In this document: piece by piece, positions 1 to 7,817 of the stretch | Numbering within the stretch: the first letter of the stretch is position 1 | Layout of the letters: each line of letters opens with the position of its first letter | NCBI RefSeq assembly: GCF_001557115.1 | Contig: NZ_LSKQ01000081.1 | Location: 1 to 13,314, forward strand | Source: Erythrobacter sp. CCH5-A1 | Lineage (GTDB): Bacteria; Pseudomonadota; Alphaproteobacteria; Sphingomonadales; Sphingomonadaceae | Direction of reading: 5' to 3' | Length of the DNA stretch: 13,314 nucleotides | Translations under genes and position numbers: made by a program | Notes under the pieces: model-generated | Database searches by the model: none | Seen by the model: only the letters and a program-made list of their open reading frames with translations | What the model was told of the DNA's origin: nothing

Positions 1-11
1 CTCCCCCACCA

Positions 12-31
12 CTCCCCCCTGCGAGGGGGAG
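12..31 (-). terminator. GC-rich hairpin just downstream of putA, possible terminator
   Basis: A 7-bp perfect stem (12-18 CTCCCCC pairs with 25-31 GGGGGAG) with a 6-base loop lies 13 bases beyond the putA stop codon. It is in the right place to end the putA transcript. No T-run follows on the minus strand, so it is not a canonical intrinsic terminator. Similar C-rich/G-rich hairpins are common between genes in alphaproteobacteria, so it could simply be a dispersed intergenic repeat. Confidence 0.3.
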
Positions 32-44
32 GGGGCTTTCTGCG

Positions 45-3000
45 TCACCCCGCCGCCAGCAGGCTCGCGTTGCCCCCTGCCGCGGTAGTGTCGATGCAGG
101 TCACGCGCTCGGTGGCGAAGCGGGCGAGGTAGTGCGGGCCTCCGGCCTTGGGCCCGGTGCCCGAGAGGCCCTCGCCGCCGAAGGGCTGGCTCTCGACCAC
201 CGCGCCGATCTGGTTGCGGTTGACGTAGAAATTGCCGACCCGCGCACGGCCCTGCACGAAACGCCGCGTCTCGGCGATGCGGCTGTGGAGGCCGAGGGTG
301 AGGCCGAAGCCGGTGGCGTTGATGGCGTCCACCACTTGGCCGAGCTCCCCCGCCCTGAAGCGCACGACATGCAGCACGGGGCCGAAATTCTCGCGCTTGA
401 GGTCGCGGATCGAGGGGATTTCGATGATCGTTGGGGCGACGAAGTGGCCATTGGCAGGGGTGCCGGGGAGGCGCTCGACGGGTAGGCCCTTCGCCATGCA
501 ATCGGCGACATGCGCCTCCAGCAGCGCCTGCGCATCGGCGTCGATCACCGGGCCGACATCGGTGGCGAGGTCGGCGGGGTCGCCCACGGTGAGGGCTGCA
601 AAGCCGCCGCGGATCATCTCCAGCACGCCTTCCGCGATGTCCTCCTGAAGGTAGAGCACCCGCAGCGCCGAACACCGCTGCCCCGCGCTCTGGAAGCTGC
701 TCGCCAGCACATCGCGGACCACCTGTTCGGGGAGCGCGGAGCTGTCGACGATCATCGCGTTCTGCCCGCCGGTCTCGGCGATCAGTGTGGCGATCGGGCC
801 GTCGCGGTTCGCGAGCGCGCGGTTGATCGCGCGCGCGGTCTCGGTCGATCCGGTGAAGGCGACGCCCGCGAGGCGCGGGTCGGCGGTGATCAGCTGCCCG
901 ACCTCGCCTGCACCGGGGAGCAGTTGCAGCGCCTCGGGCGGGATGCCGGCCTCGTGGCACAGCTTCACCGCGAGCGCGGCGATCAGCGGCGTCTGTTCGG
1001 CGGGCTTGGCGATCACGGCGTTCCCCGCCGCCAGCGCCGCCGAGGCCATGCCGATGAAGATCGCCAGCGGGAAGTTCCACGGGCTGATCGTCGCGAAGAC
1101 CCCGCGCCCGTGAAGGGTGAGGCTGTTCTCCTCCCCCGTCGGCCCCGGCAGGATGGTGGGCGCGCTGAATTGCCGCCGCGCCTCGGCGGCGTAGTAGCGC
1201 AGGAAATCGACCGCCTCGCGCAGTTCGAGCACGGAGTCGAGCAAGGTCTTGCCCGCCTCGCGCTGGCACAGGCTGAGGAATTCGGCGGTGTGCGCCTCGA
1301 ACAGGTCGGCGGCGTTCTCCAGCAGCAGCGCCCGCGCCTCTCCGCCCAAGGCATCCCAGCCGGGTTGGATTTGCGCGGCGCGGGTGAACGCGGCCTCGAC
1401 CTCCTGCGCCGTCGCATCGCGGCGAGTGCCGACGATTTGCGACGGGTCATGCGGCGAGGTGACGTTCACCACCGCGCCAGTGCCCCCGAAGGTCGGTTCG
1501 GCGGACCACTGGCGGGCCTCCAGCGCGCGCAGTTCCGCCAGCAGCGGCTCCCTCACCAGCGGATCGGACAAATCGACGCCCGCGCTGTTCTTGCGCGCGC
1601 CGAAAATCGCCCCCGGCAGCGGGATCGCCGGGTTGCGCCGCGGGCTGAGCGCCGCAAGCTCCGCCACCGGATCGCCGACCAGTTCCTCCGCCGGAATATC
1701 CGCAGCGCCCAAACGGTTCACAAAACTGGTGTTGGCCCCGTTCTCGAGCAGGCGGCGCACCAGATAGGCGAGCAGCTCCTTGTGCCCGCCGACGGGCGCA
1801 TAGGTCCGCACCGGCGTGCGCTGGTTGCCCTCCAGAGCGTGGAGTGCGTCGTAGACCTCCTCGCCCATGCCATGCAGGCGCTGGAACTCGAACGGACGCC
1901 CCGCCGCCAAGTGCTTGATCGCGCCGATGGTGTAGGCGTTGTGCGTGGCGAAGGCCGGGCGGATCACATCGGCGTGCTCGAACAGCCGCGCGGCGCAGGC
2001 GAGGTAGCTCACATCGGTCGCCACCTTGCGGGTGAAGACGGGGTAGTCGGTGTAGCCGCCCACCTGCGACAACTTCACTTCGCTGTCCCAATAGGCGCCC
2101 TTGACCAGCCGCACGAACAGCTTGCGGCCATGCCTGCGCGCGAGCTTGCCCGCCCAGTCGCACACCCAGATCCCGCGCTTGGAATAGGCCTGGATCGCGA
2201 GGCCGAAACCCTCCCACCGGCTGCCATCGGGGCGGCGGAACAGGTCGTCGTCGGCGACCAGTTCCTCGATGATGTCCATGCTGAGTTCGAGCCGCTCGGC
2301 CTCCTCGGCGTCGATGGTGAAATGAATGTCGGCATCGCGCGCGCGCACCGCCAGATCGCGGATCACCGGCACCATCTCCGCCTTGGCTTCGTCGGCGTGG
2401 AAGAAATTGTACTTCGGATGCAGCGCCGAAAGCTTCACCGAAATCCCCGGCGAGCCCGCCACTCCGGCGCCCGCCTCGCGCGCCAGCCGCGCCAGCGCCG
2501 CCTCGTAGCTCAGCCGGTATTTCTCCGCATCAGCGAAGGTCATCGCCGCCTCGCCGAGCATGTCGAAGGAGTGGGTGATCCCCCGCGACCGCTCGGGCGC
2601 AGCGCGCTTCAGCGCCTCGTCGATGGTGCGGCCGAAGACGAACTGGCCGCCGAGGATCTTCATCGCCTGGCCCGTGGCGGTGCGGATCACCGGCTCGCCC
2701 AGCCGGTTCATCGCGCGGCGGAAGGCGCTCCCCAACCCCTTTTGCCGCGCATCGGGCGGATCGAGCACTTCGCCGGTCAGCATCAGCGAGAAGGTCGCGG
2801 CGTTGACGAAGGTGGAACTGCTTTCGCCCAAGTGCTCGCCCCAGTCGATCTGGCCGATCTTGTCCTTGATCAGCGCGTCCGCCGTCGCCGCATCGGGCAC
2901 GCGCAACAGGGCTTCGGCAAGGCACATGAGGGCGATGCCCTCCTCGGTGTCGAGGCCATATTGCTGCAAGAACGCGTCGATCCCGGAGGCCTTCTTGGCC

Positions 3001-3167
3001 CGCGCGCCCTCGATCAGCCGGACCGCGAGGCCCGCCGCCGCCGCGTGCACCTTCGCTGCCGGGGCGGCCTGCTCCAGCCGCTCGGCGATTGCCGCTTCCT
3101 CGTCCTGGCGATAGGCGCGGCGCAGGTCGGTGCGGTCGATTGCTGGGGCGGGGGCGTAGTCGGCCAT
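45..3167 (-). CDS. putA: Bifunctional proline dehydrogenase / L-glutamate gamma-semialdehyde dehydrogenase PutA
   Basis: Oxidises proline to glutamate in two steps: an FAD-dependent proline dehydrogenase feeds electrons to quinone, then an NAD-dependent aldehyde dehydrogenase acts on glutamate semialdehyde. It is peripheral at the inner membrane. The 1040-residue protein has a helical N-terminal arm (about 1-190) and a PRODH barrel with LVKGAYWDSEVK (W360), YTDYPVFTRK and FATHNAYTIG motifs. The ALDH domain follows from about 550, with Glu798 (in ETGGQN) and catalytic Cys832 (in GQRCSAL) at the standard 34-residue spacing, and ends in a GAVVESQPFGGEGLSGTG segment. The usual DNA-binding ribbon-helix-helix N-terminus is missing, and the length fits a minimal type-A PutA near 1000 residues, so regulation is probably by a separate factor. 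The ATG at 3167 is preceded by AGGTGA. It is divergent from the yciI-like gene and not part of the Ter cluster. Confidence 0.97.
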   Translation of the reverse strand: MADYAPAPAIDRTDLRRAYRQDEEAAIAERLEQAAPAAKVHAAAAGLAVRLIEGARAKKASGIDAFLQQYGLDTEEGIALMCLAEALLRVPDAATADALIKDKIGQIDWGEHLGESSSTFVNAATFSLMLTGEVLDPPDARQKGLGSAFRRAMNRLGEPVIRTATGQAMKILGGQFVFGRTIDEALKRAAPERSRGITHSFDMLGEAAMTFADAEKYRLSYEAALARLAREAGAGVAGSPGISVKLSALHPKYNFFHADEAKAEMVPVIRDLAVRARDADIHFTIDAEEAERLELSMDIIEELVADDDLFRRPDGSRWEGFGLAIQAYSKRGIWVCDWAGKLARRHGRKLFVRLVKGAYWDSEVKLSQVGGYTDYPVFTRKVATDVSYLACAARLFEHADVIRPAFATHNAYTIGAIKHLAAGRPFEFQRLHGMGEEVYDALHALEGNQRTPVRTYAPVGGHKELLAYLVRRLLENGANTSFVNRLGAADIPAEELVGDPVAELAALSPRRNPAIPLPGAIFGARKNSAGVDLSDPLVREPLLAELRALEARQWSAEPTFGGTGAVVNVTSPHDPSQIVGTRRDATAQEVEAAFTRAAQIQPGWDALGGEARALLLENAADLFEAHTAEFLSLCQREAGKTLLDSVLELREAVDFLRYYAAEARRQFSAPTILPGPTGEENSLTLHGRGVFATISPWNFPLAIFIGMASAALAAGNAVIAKPAEQTPLIAALAVKLCHEAGIPPEALQLLPGAGEVGQLITADPRLAGVAFTGSTETARAINRALANRDGPIATLIAETGGQNAMIVDSSALPEQVVRDVLASSFQSAGQRCSALRVLYLQEDIAEGVLEMIRGGFAALTVGDPADLATDVGPVIDADAQALLEAHVADCMAKGLPVERLPGTPANGHFVAPTIIEIPSIRDLKRENFGPVLHVVRFRAGELGQVVDAINATGFGLTLGLHSRIAETRRFVQGRARVGNFYVNRNQIGAVVESQPFGGEGLSGTGPKAGGPHYLARFATERVTCIDTTAAGGNASLLAAG

Positions 3168-3318
3168 CTGGTTTCACCTGAAACGATTCGCGGGAGCAAA
3201 GCGGCCCTCTGGACCCCGCAAGGCTGCGCTTCAAGCGCGGGTTTTGCAACGCTCCGCTTGCCCGCCGCGCGAGGGGCGTTTAGCCTTCGCTCTCGACTAA
3301 CGGGGGCCGCTTTCGACC
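3168..3318. promoter_or_regulatory. Divergent intergenic region between putA and the yciI-like gene, with an inverted repeat
   Basis: These 151 bases separate two divergent start codons, so they should hold the promoters of both genes. No convincing -35/-10 pair is readable by eye. The clearest element is GCGCTT-C-AAGCGC at 3226-3238, an inverted repeat with 6-bp arms around one base, about 60 bases upstream of the putA ATG. It could be an operator for a dimeric regulator. This PutA lacks its own repressor domain, and alphaproteobacteria often control putA with an Lrp/AsnC-type PutR. That link is inference only. Confidence 0.35.
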
Positions 3319-3606
3319 ATGCGCATGTTCTGCTTCCATTGCCGCGACGGCGAAGACGGCGGGAGGCTGCGCGCGATCCATCGCCCGGCCCATCTCGAAT
3401 TCATCCACGCCAATGCCGATCATTTCGTGATCGTCGGCCCGCTGAAACGCGCCGATGGCCTGATCATCGGCTCGCTGCTGATCGTGAAGGCCGAGGACGA
3501 GGCCGCCGCGCGCGCGATCCTCGCGGGCGATCCCTACCTCACCGGCGGGGTATGGCAGCTGATCCGGGTGGACGAGTTCACGCCGCTGCTGGGCGATTGG
3601 GCCTAG
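3319..3606 (+). CDS. YciI family protein (ferredoxin-like alpha-beta barrel)
   Basis: A 95-residue soluble protein of the YciI/YCII family, the only plus-strand gene in the window. Family features are the HRPAHLEFI segment (about 21-29), the buried FVIVGPL strand (about 36-42), DGLIIGSLLIV (46-56) and the C-terminal GGVWQLIRVDEFTPL. Length matches the family (about 90-100 residues). Members form dimers with a small cleft holding conserved His and Asp. A few act in dechlorination or muconolactone-type chemistry, but most have no known substrate and none can be assigned here. ATG at 3319 is used; a second in-frame ATG at 3325 is possible, and the ribosome site is weak. It converges with the next gene and the stop codons overlap. 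Confidence 0.88.
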   Translation: MRMFCFHCRDGEDGGRLRAIHRPAHLEFIHANADHFVIVGPLKRADGLIIGSLLIVKAEDEAAARAILAGDPYLTGGVWQLIRVDEFTPLLGDWA

Positions 3607-4073
3607 CGGAACGGATCGCCGTCGCTGTAGCGGCGGCTGATGAAGGCCGCGTTGCTCGAAAAGGCGTCGAGATCGTGCTGCGCCAGGTTGCGGGCGATCT
3701 CGTCGATCCGGGCCTTCATCGTGTCGAGGCTTTCCTCGAGGATGAAGCTCGCCGACTTGCCGGTCTTGCGGAAGATTTCCGCGCGGTGGGCGGCAGGGAT
3801 GTCGATGTAGCTCTTGACCAGCTTGGGCAGGTGTTCGCCCTGCATCAGCTCGATCTCGGTGCGGCTGACGGCCTGCACCGCCTCGCGGTCCATCATCGTG
3901 CCCACTTCTTCGAGCGCGGCGAGGATGGCGTCGATCTTCTTGCGCGCGGAGGCGGGGACGCGCTCGTCGTCATAGTCGATGCCGTGCGCGCGCTCGGGCG
4001 AGGGCGGCGGCGCGGGGGGCGCTTCCGGTTCGGGCGCGGCGAACATCTTCCTGAGCGAATCGAACAGACCCAC
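3603..4073 (-). CDS. Uncharacterised helical protein, last gene of the Ter cluster, downstream of TelA
   Basis: I do not recognise the family. The 156 residues start with an amphipathic stretch (GLFDSLRKMF), then a Pro/Glu/Ala-rich linker (about 13-28), then a mostly helical domain (about 40-156) with conserved-looking segments EHLPKLVKSYIDIP, ILEESLDTMKARIDEIA and AFISRRY. There is no signal peptide or membrane segment. It follows telA by 58 bases on the same strand, so co-expression is likely. TelA genes elsewhere are often paired with a small helical XpaC-like partner, and this could be the equivalent; that is inference. The start is a GTG at 4073 with GGGAAG only 3 bases away. The only visible alternative is an in-frame ATG at 4046, also with poor spacing. 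The stop shares a CTAG with the opposing yciI-like gene. Confidence 0.8.
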   Translation of the reverse strand: MGLFDSLRKMFAAPEPEAPPAPPPSPERAHGIDYDDERVPASARKKIDAILAALEEVGTMMDREAVQAVSRTEIELMQGEHLPKLVKSYIDIPAAHRAEIFRKTGKSASFILEESLDTMKARIDEIARNLAQHDLDAFSSNAAFISRRYSDGDPFR

Positions 4074-4131
4074 GAACTTCCCGTTTCGGCTTTCCGGCCA
4101 TCACGACCGAGGGCCTGCTTTAGACCCTGTT

Positions 4132-5079
4132 TCAGCGGGGTGGAAGCGTGGGAATGCCTGCGCGCTCGCTCTCCAGCCGGTCGAGCGCGTCGTAGAGCCT
4201 GGCGAAGGCGGACTGGAGCGCCTCGGCCTTGTCACCTTCGGGCGGGCTTTCGTCGGTGATAAGGTTGCTTGCCGCACGGTTCAGCCCGGCGATCCGGTCG
4301 AGCACCAGATCGTGCCGCGCGATCATCCGCGCCGCCTCCATCGCGGTGCGCAGGACCATCAGCATGGTCGCGGTGGCCTGCTCGATCGCTTCGATCAGCT
4401 GGGCGTTGGTGCCGCTCACCAGCTCGCGCGCGGCGAGCGCCTGGGTGGTCACCGCGCGCGCCTCGGCGATGTCGCGCGCGCGGGTGCGCACGGTGTGGAG
4501 CGCGTCGGCGGTGAGACGGCGCGCCTTCATCGGCTCCTTCGCTTCGATCATCGCGGCGCGCGCTTCGAGCGTCGGCGCGACTTCCTCGGCGAACAGCGCA
4601 TGCTCGGCGAGCGCTTCGACCAGTGGGCGCAGCGAGGCCTCCTCGGCCTCCAGCCCGACATTGGCGCGCAGCAAGGCGTCGCGCTCGCGGGTCAGCGATG
4701 TGAGCACGGCCGCGATCTCGCTCTCGGCGGCGGCATAGCGGCGGAAATAGGCGGCGGGGTCGGGCTTGGCGGCAAACAGGCCGAAGCGCTTGGCCGCCCC
4801 CGCAAGATTGCCCTCGCGCAAGGGTTCGAGCGCCCCGGCGATGCTGCGCAAGGCGGCCGTCGCCTGCGCGATTCCCCCTGTCGTGGGCGGGGCGACATGG
4901 GCGAGGCTTCCCGCGTGGCGCGCCGAGGCGGCGGCAATGGTGTCGCGCCCCAACGCCTCGATAGCCTCCAACTTGTGGTCGAAGGCCGGGCTCAGCGGCT
5001 CGATCAGCATGAGCTCGGCGACGAATTTCATCGCCTGCCCGGCAAGTTCCGCGTGGCGACGCTTGGTGATGGCGGACAC
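4132..5079 (-). CDS. TelA-like toxic anion (tellurite) resistance protein, short form
   Basis: A TelA/KlaA family protein of 315 residues if translated from GTG at 5079. The family is cytoplasmic, almost entirely helical, and linked to resistance to tellurite and other membrane or envelope stress; its mechanism is unknown. Recognition rests on the central and C-terminal helices: a YFRRYAAAESEI segment, LLRANVGLEAEEASLRPLVE, HALFAEEVAPTLEARAA, then VSGTNAQLIEAIEQATATM and LRTAMEAARMIARHDLVLDRIAGLNRAASNLI, the most conserved part. Many TelA proteins are 350-400 residues, so this one is short at its N-terminus. The GTG lies 7 bases after the lyase stop codon with an AGG upstream; an in-frame ATG at 5031 is the alternative but would remove a helix before the conserved EALGRDTI region. 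It is probably translated from the same message as the enzyme block. Confidence 0.85.
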   Translation of the reverse strand: MSAITKRRHAELAGQAMKFVAELMLIEPLSPAFDHKLEAIEALGRDTIAAASARHAGSLAHVAPPTTGGIAQATAALRSIAGALEPLREGNLAGAAKRFGLFAAKPDPAAYFRRYAAAESEIAAVLTSLTRERDALLRANVGLEAEEASLRPLVEALAEHALFAEEVAPTLEARAAMIEAKEPMKARRLTADALHTVRTRARDIAEARAVTTQALAARELVSGTNAQLIEAIEQATATMLMVLRTAMEAARMIARHDLVLDRIAGLNRAASNLITDESPPEGDKAEALQSAFARLYDALDRLESERAGIPTLPPR

Positions 5080-5086
5080 GGCCAGC

Positions 5087-6001
5087 CTAGGCGACCCGTG
5101 TCGGCGCCTGCGGGCGGCCGGGACGTGCGCCGCGTGGCGCGTGGACCCTTGCGCGGTCGAGCACGCCCTGCGCCCAGCGCGCGTGGGTGGTGGGCTCCAG
5201 CATCGAGCCGCCATGCCCGAACACCGCGCGCGCCTCGGCGGCGAGGATCGCGCTGGCTTCCTCGACCTCGGACGGGGCGGGGCGCAGCACATCGTGGATG
5301 ATCGGCACCTGGCTGGGGTGGATCGCGGTCTTGGTGAGGAGGCCGTGCTCGATATCGCGCGCGACTTCCTCGCGCAGCACATCGGTCAGCGCGTAGTGCT
5401 CGAAGACGGGGGCCGAGAGCGCGAGGCCTTCGGGGATAAACACGCTTGCCATGGTGCCGATGGCAAGGCCCAATGGGGTGTCATAGGCGGTCCGCTCGCG
5501 CGAGCGGCGCACGCCGAGCTGGTTCAGGATGTCGTTCCCGCCGATGCGCACCGCATGAACGCGGCTCCCCAGCGGCGCGAGGGCGCGCGCCATCTGCACC
5601 ATCGCCGCGCGGTCGAAGGCCTCGGGGCTCTCGATGGTGGGCATGATGCCGTGCGCCGGACTGCCCAGCCGTTCCAGCCAGCCTGCGATATTGGCGGTCG
5701 TGATCTTGGGGAGCACGAAGCCCGCCAGCCGTTCGATCCCCGGCTGCGCGAGCATCCATTCCAGCATTGCCGGCCCGCGCGGGCGGGCATAGGCGATGAG
5801 GCTCGGCGGCACGGCATCGAGCTGGCGAAGCGTCGCACAGAACACCTCCTGTGCCGCGCCCACCTCGGTTTCGTGGAGCGAATCCTCGAGGCAGATCACC
5901 ACCGAGCGCAGATCGGGATTGGCCCCCGCCAGCACCTCGGCAAGGCGCGGGTGCTGCACCGGAATGTAAAGCGTTGCGCCAAGCTCCACCGCTTTCGTCA
6001 T
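5087..6001 (-). CDS. HpcH/HpaI aldolase / citrate lyase (CitE-like) family protein of the Ter biosynthetic block
   Basis: A 304-residue TIM-barrel lyase of the CitE-like branch, expected to use Mg2+ in cleaving or forming a C-C bond in an acyl or keto acid. Visible active-site signatures are VVICLEDS (Glu39-Asp40), VLPK (Lys99), MPTIESPEAFD (Glu124) and GGNDI (Asp157), the last two being typical metal ligands, followed by TAIHPSQ (225-231). The substrate is unknown. In Ter gene clusters this lyase accompanies two phosphoribosyltransferases and a HAD phosphatase and is predicted to help make a nucleoside-like metabolite. The ATG at 6001 overlaps the upstream StiP stop by ATGA, so translation is coupled. 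The last 20 or so residues are Arg/Pro-rich and look disordered. Confidence 0.88.
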   Translation of the reverse strand: MTKAVELGATLYIPVQHPRLAEVLAGANPDLRSVVICLEDSLHETEVGAAQEVFCATLRQLDAVPPSLIAYARPRGPAMLEWMLAQPGIERLAGFVLPKITTANIAGWLERLGSPAHGIMPTIESPEAFDRAAMVQMARALAPLGSRVHAVRIGGNDILNQLGVRRSRERTAYDTPLGLAIGTMASVFIPEGLALSAPVFEHYALTDVLREEVARDIEHGLLTKTAIHPSQVPIIHDVLRPAPSEVEEASAILAAEARAVFGHGGSMLEPTTHARWAQGVLDRARVHAPRGARPGRPQAPTRVA

Positions 6002-7074
6002 TCAGCGTCTCCTGCCTTCGCAATCAGTGTTACGGCGCGGTAGTTGCCAAGTTCCCGCTGCTCGACCGGAACGCGCGATTGTGCGGCAAGGTGCAGCAAA
6101 TGCGCCACTTCCGCGTCGCCCCGGTCGCGCACGAAGACGGCCTCAGGCAAGCGGCGCAGCACGGCGCGGGTGGCCTCGGCGATGCCGGGCTTGATGCGGT
6201 TCACATTGGTGACGGCGAATTCGGCCATCAGGCTTTCGACCAGCGCGGTTGAGGCTGCGCGGCTAGCGGCGGCGGCCTGCGGGCTCCAGCCGGGGTGGGA
6301 GGCATCGGAGGGCGCGGCAGCCTCGACCGCGGCGACGAAGGCGCGGCTGCGGTCGGCGTGGGCGTGTTCGGTGAGATGGCGGCAGGCGTGGAACTCGCCC
6401 TCGCCAACCAGTTCTGCGCTCAGCACCGAGCGGCTGACCAGCCCCGAGGCGATCGCGCCGAGGATGCCGGAGGGGATGAGGTAGTCCTCGGTGGTCGCGG
6501 CCAGCGAAGCGCAGCCCGCCGGATCGGCGACCACCGCGAGGAAGGGCGCGAAGCCGGTGCTGCCATCGGCCAGACTTTGTTCGAGCTCCTGCGTGATCGC
6601 GCCCTTGCCGGTCCAGCCGTCGACGAACACCGCGTCCGCCGTCCCGCGCGCGGCGGCGATTTGGGCGAGCGCGACGCGGTCGATCCCCCGCCCCCGGATG
6701 ATGCTGACCGAATAATGCGCGACGTCGATCCCGCGCTCCGCCAGCGCCCGGCGCAGCAGCACCCCTATGGGCGTACCCGCGCGGGCGAGCGAGACGATGG
6801 TGCAGCTCTTGGCCGTTTCGGGGCGGGCGATGATCGCCTCGGCCAGCGCCGCGATATCGGCCTTCAATCGCCCCGCATTCCTCGCCAGCGCCGCCTCGTA
6901 GAGCGCGAGGTAGCGCGCATCGGGCAGGCGTTCCTCGGACAGCATCTCCGAATAGTGCCGCGCGCCCGACTGGATCAGCGCCTCCTTCTCCGCCACGTCG
7001 GTCAGCGCGACCGCGGCGGGCTTGAGGAGGAAGGTCACATCCTCGGGCGCGTAGGAGCCGTGGAAAGGCGTCAT
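5998..7074 (-). CDS. StiP-type phosphoribosyltransferase with C-terminal PELOTA-like domain (Ter cluster)
   Basis: 358 residues, matching the family named 'cysteine protease StiP' in databases. That name is doubtful: the sequence shows a phosphoribosyltransferase-like core. It starts with GSYAPEDVTFLLKP, then ARAGTPIGVLLRRAL, SIIRGRGIDRVAL and the PRPP-type loop VFVDGWTGKGAI (Asp152, Gly156, Lys157). The C-terminal part from about residue 285 (NRIKPGIAEATRAVLRRLPE ... HLLHLAAQSRVPV ... YRAVTLI) resembles the PELOTA-like RNA-binding domain found in Ter clusters. Its job is probably transfer of a base onto phosphoribose in the same pathway as the neighbouring HAD and lyase; substrates are unknown. 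The start ATG at 7074 overlaps the HAD stop (ATGA); a longer frame to 7113 would run into the HAD gene and is unlikely. Confidence 0.87.
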   Translation of the reverse strand: MTPFHGSYAPEDVTFLLKPAAVALTDVAEKEALIQSGARHYSEMLSEERLPDARYLALYEAALARNAGRLKADIAALAEAIIARPETAKSCTIVSLARAGTPIGVLLRRALAERGIDVAHYSVSIIRGRGIDRVALAQIAAARGTADAVFVDGWTGKGAITQELEQSLADGSTGFAPFLAVVADPAGCASLAATTEDYLIPSGILGAIASGLVSRSVLSAELVGEGEFHACRHLTEHAHADRSRAFVAAVEAAAPSDASHPGWSPQAAAASRAASTALVESLMAEFAVTNVNRIKPGIAEATRAVLRRLPEAVFVRDRGDAEVAHLLHLAAQSRVPVEQRELGNYRAVTLIAKAGDAE

Positions 7075-7817
7075 CCGTCGATCCAGTCGTGCCCGCGCGC
7101 GATGTGCTGCCACAGCTGCGCGGCGGTGGGGATCATCGCCATGTCCGTAAGATCGAGAAAGCCCGCGTCCGACCAGCTATCGCCGATGCCCACGACCAGC
7201 CGTCCGGGCGTCTCGGCGCGCACCGTCTCCAGGAAGTAGCGCACCGCGGCGCGCTTGCTCAGCCACGGGGGCAGGAAGGCGAGATTGTTGCCGTTGGCAT
7301 GGATGCGCCAGCCTTGGGGGAGCCGCGCGCGCAGGGCTTCGGCGAGCGCGGTCAGCGCGGGGACGTCGCCCGTGTTGCTCTTGATGACGATGTAGAGATC
7401 GAGCCCGTCCTCGCTCACCAACCAGTGACGGTATTCCGCGCCGAGGCCTTCGGTCAGCGCGGGGTAGAGCGCCGCGGGAGCCTCGGACGCTTGCGCCTCG
7501 GCGGCGAGGCGGGCGTGCCAGACCGGATCGGGGGTGCCGTCCGCCGTCATGATGCAGCCGCCATTGGCGCAGATCGCGGGGGCCTGCGCGACGTCGACCC
7601 GGGCGAGCACGTCACGCGCGCGCGCGGTCACGGGCACCAGCTCGCCATGCGCCAGCCAGCCGAGCAGCGCCTGCTGCGGCGGGGTGGCATAGCCGCTGGG
7701 GCTGCCGTCGGCGAGGCGGCTCATCAGCCTGAGATCGCCCTCGGCCCAGTCGCCGCATTTGGGGGCGGTCTGGAACAGGCTGTCGTCGAGGTCGGCGAGG
7801 ATCAGGGGGCGGGTCAT
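7071..7817 (-). CDS. HAD-superfamily phosphatase of the Ter biosynthetic block
   Basis: A 248-residue HAD hydrolase with all motifs in place: nucleophile Asp9 and acid/base Asp11 in LADLDDSLFQT, motif II Thr64 in VPVTARARDVLARV, a motif III lysine in WLSKRAAVRYFLE, and motif IV GDSWSD with Asp213 and Asp217. The spacing between motifs II and III fits a C2-type cap of the Cof/sucrose-phosphatase kind, so a small phosphorylated sugar or nucleoside-like molecule is a reasonable substrate (inference). HAD enzymes with this DLDDSLFQT-type start recur beside the StiP and PRTase/TRSP proteins of Ter operons. ATGA overlaps join it to the genes on both sides: its ATG at 7817 sits on the stop of the PRTase gene, and its stop sits on the StiP start. 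Confidence 0.88.
   Translation of the reverse strand: MTRPLILADLDDSLFQTAPKCGDWAEGDLRLMSRLADGSPSGYATPPQQALLGWLAHGELVPVTARARDVLARVDVAQAPAICANGGCIMTADGTPDPVWHARLAAEAQASEAPAALYPALTEGLGAEYRHWLVSEDGLDLYIVIKSNTGDVPALTALAEALRARLPQGWRIHANGNNLAFLPPWLSKRAAVRYFLETVRAETPGRLVVGIGDSWSDAGFLDLTDMAMIPTAAQLWQHIARGHDWIDG

Noticed and set aside
510..4259. A 1249-codon open frame on the plus strand opposite putA
   Set aside because: It is antisense to a clear PutA with all catalytic motifs, its translation is Arg/Gly/His-rich low-complexity sequence, and it also overlaps the YciI-like gene and the small helical gene. It is a GC-rich shadow frame.
5080..5382. A longer TelA start upstream at 5382
   Set aside because: It would overlap the lyase gene by about 300 bases in another frame, and the added residues are Arg/Pro-rich without TelA similarity.
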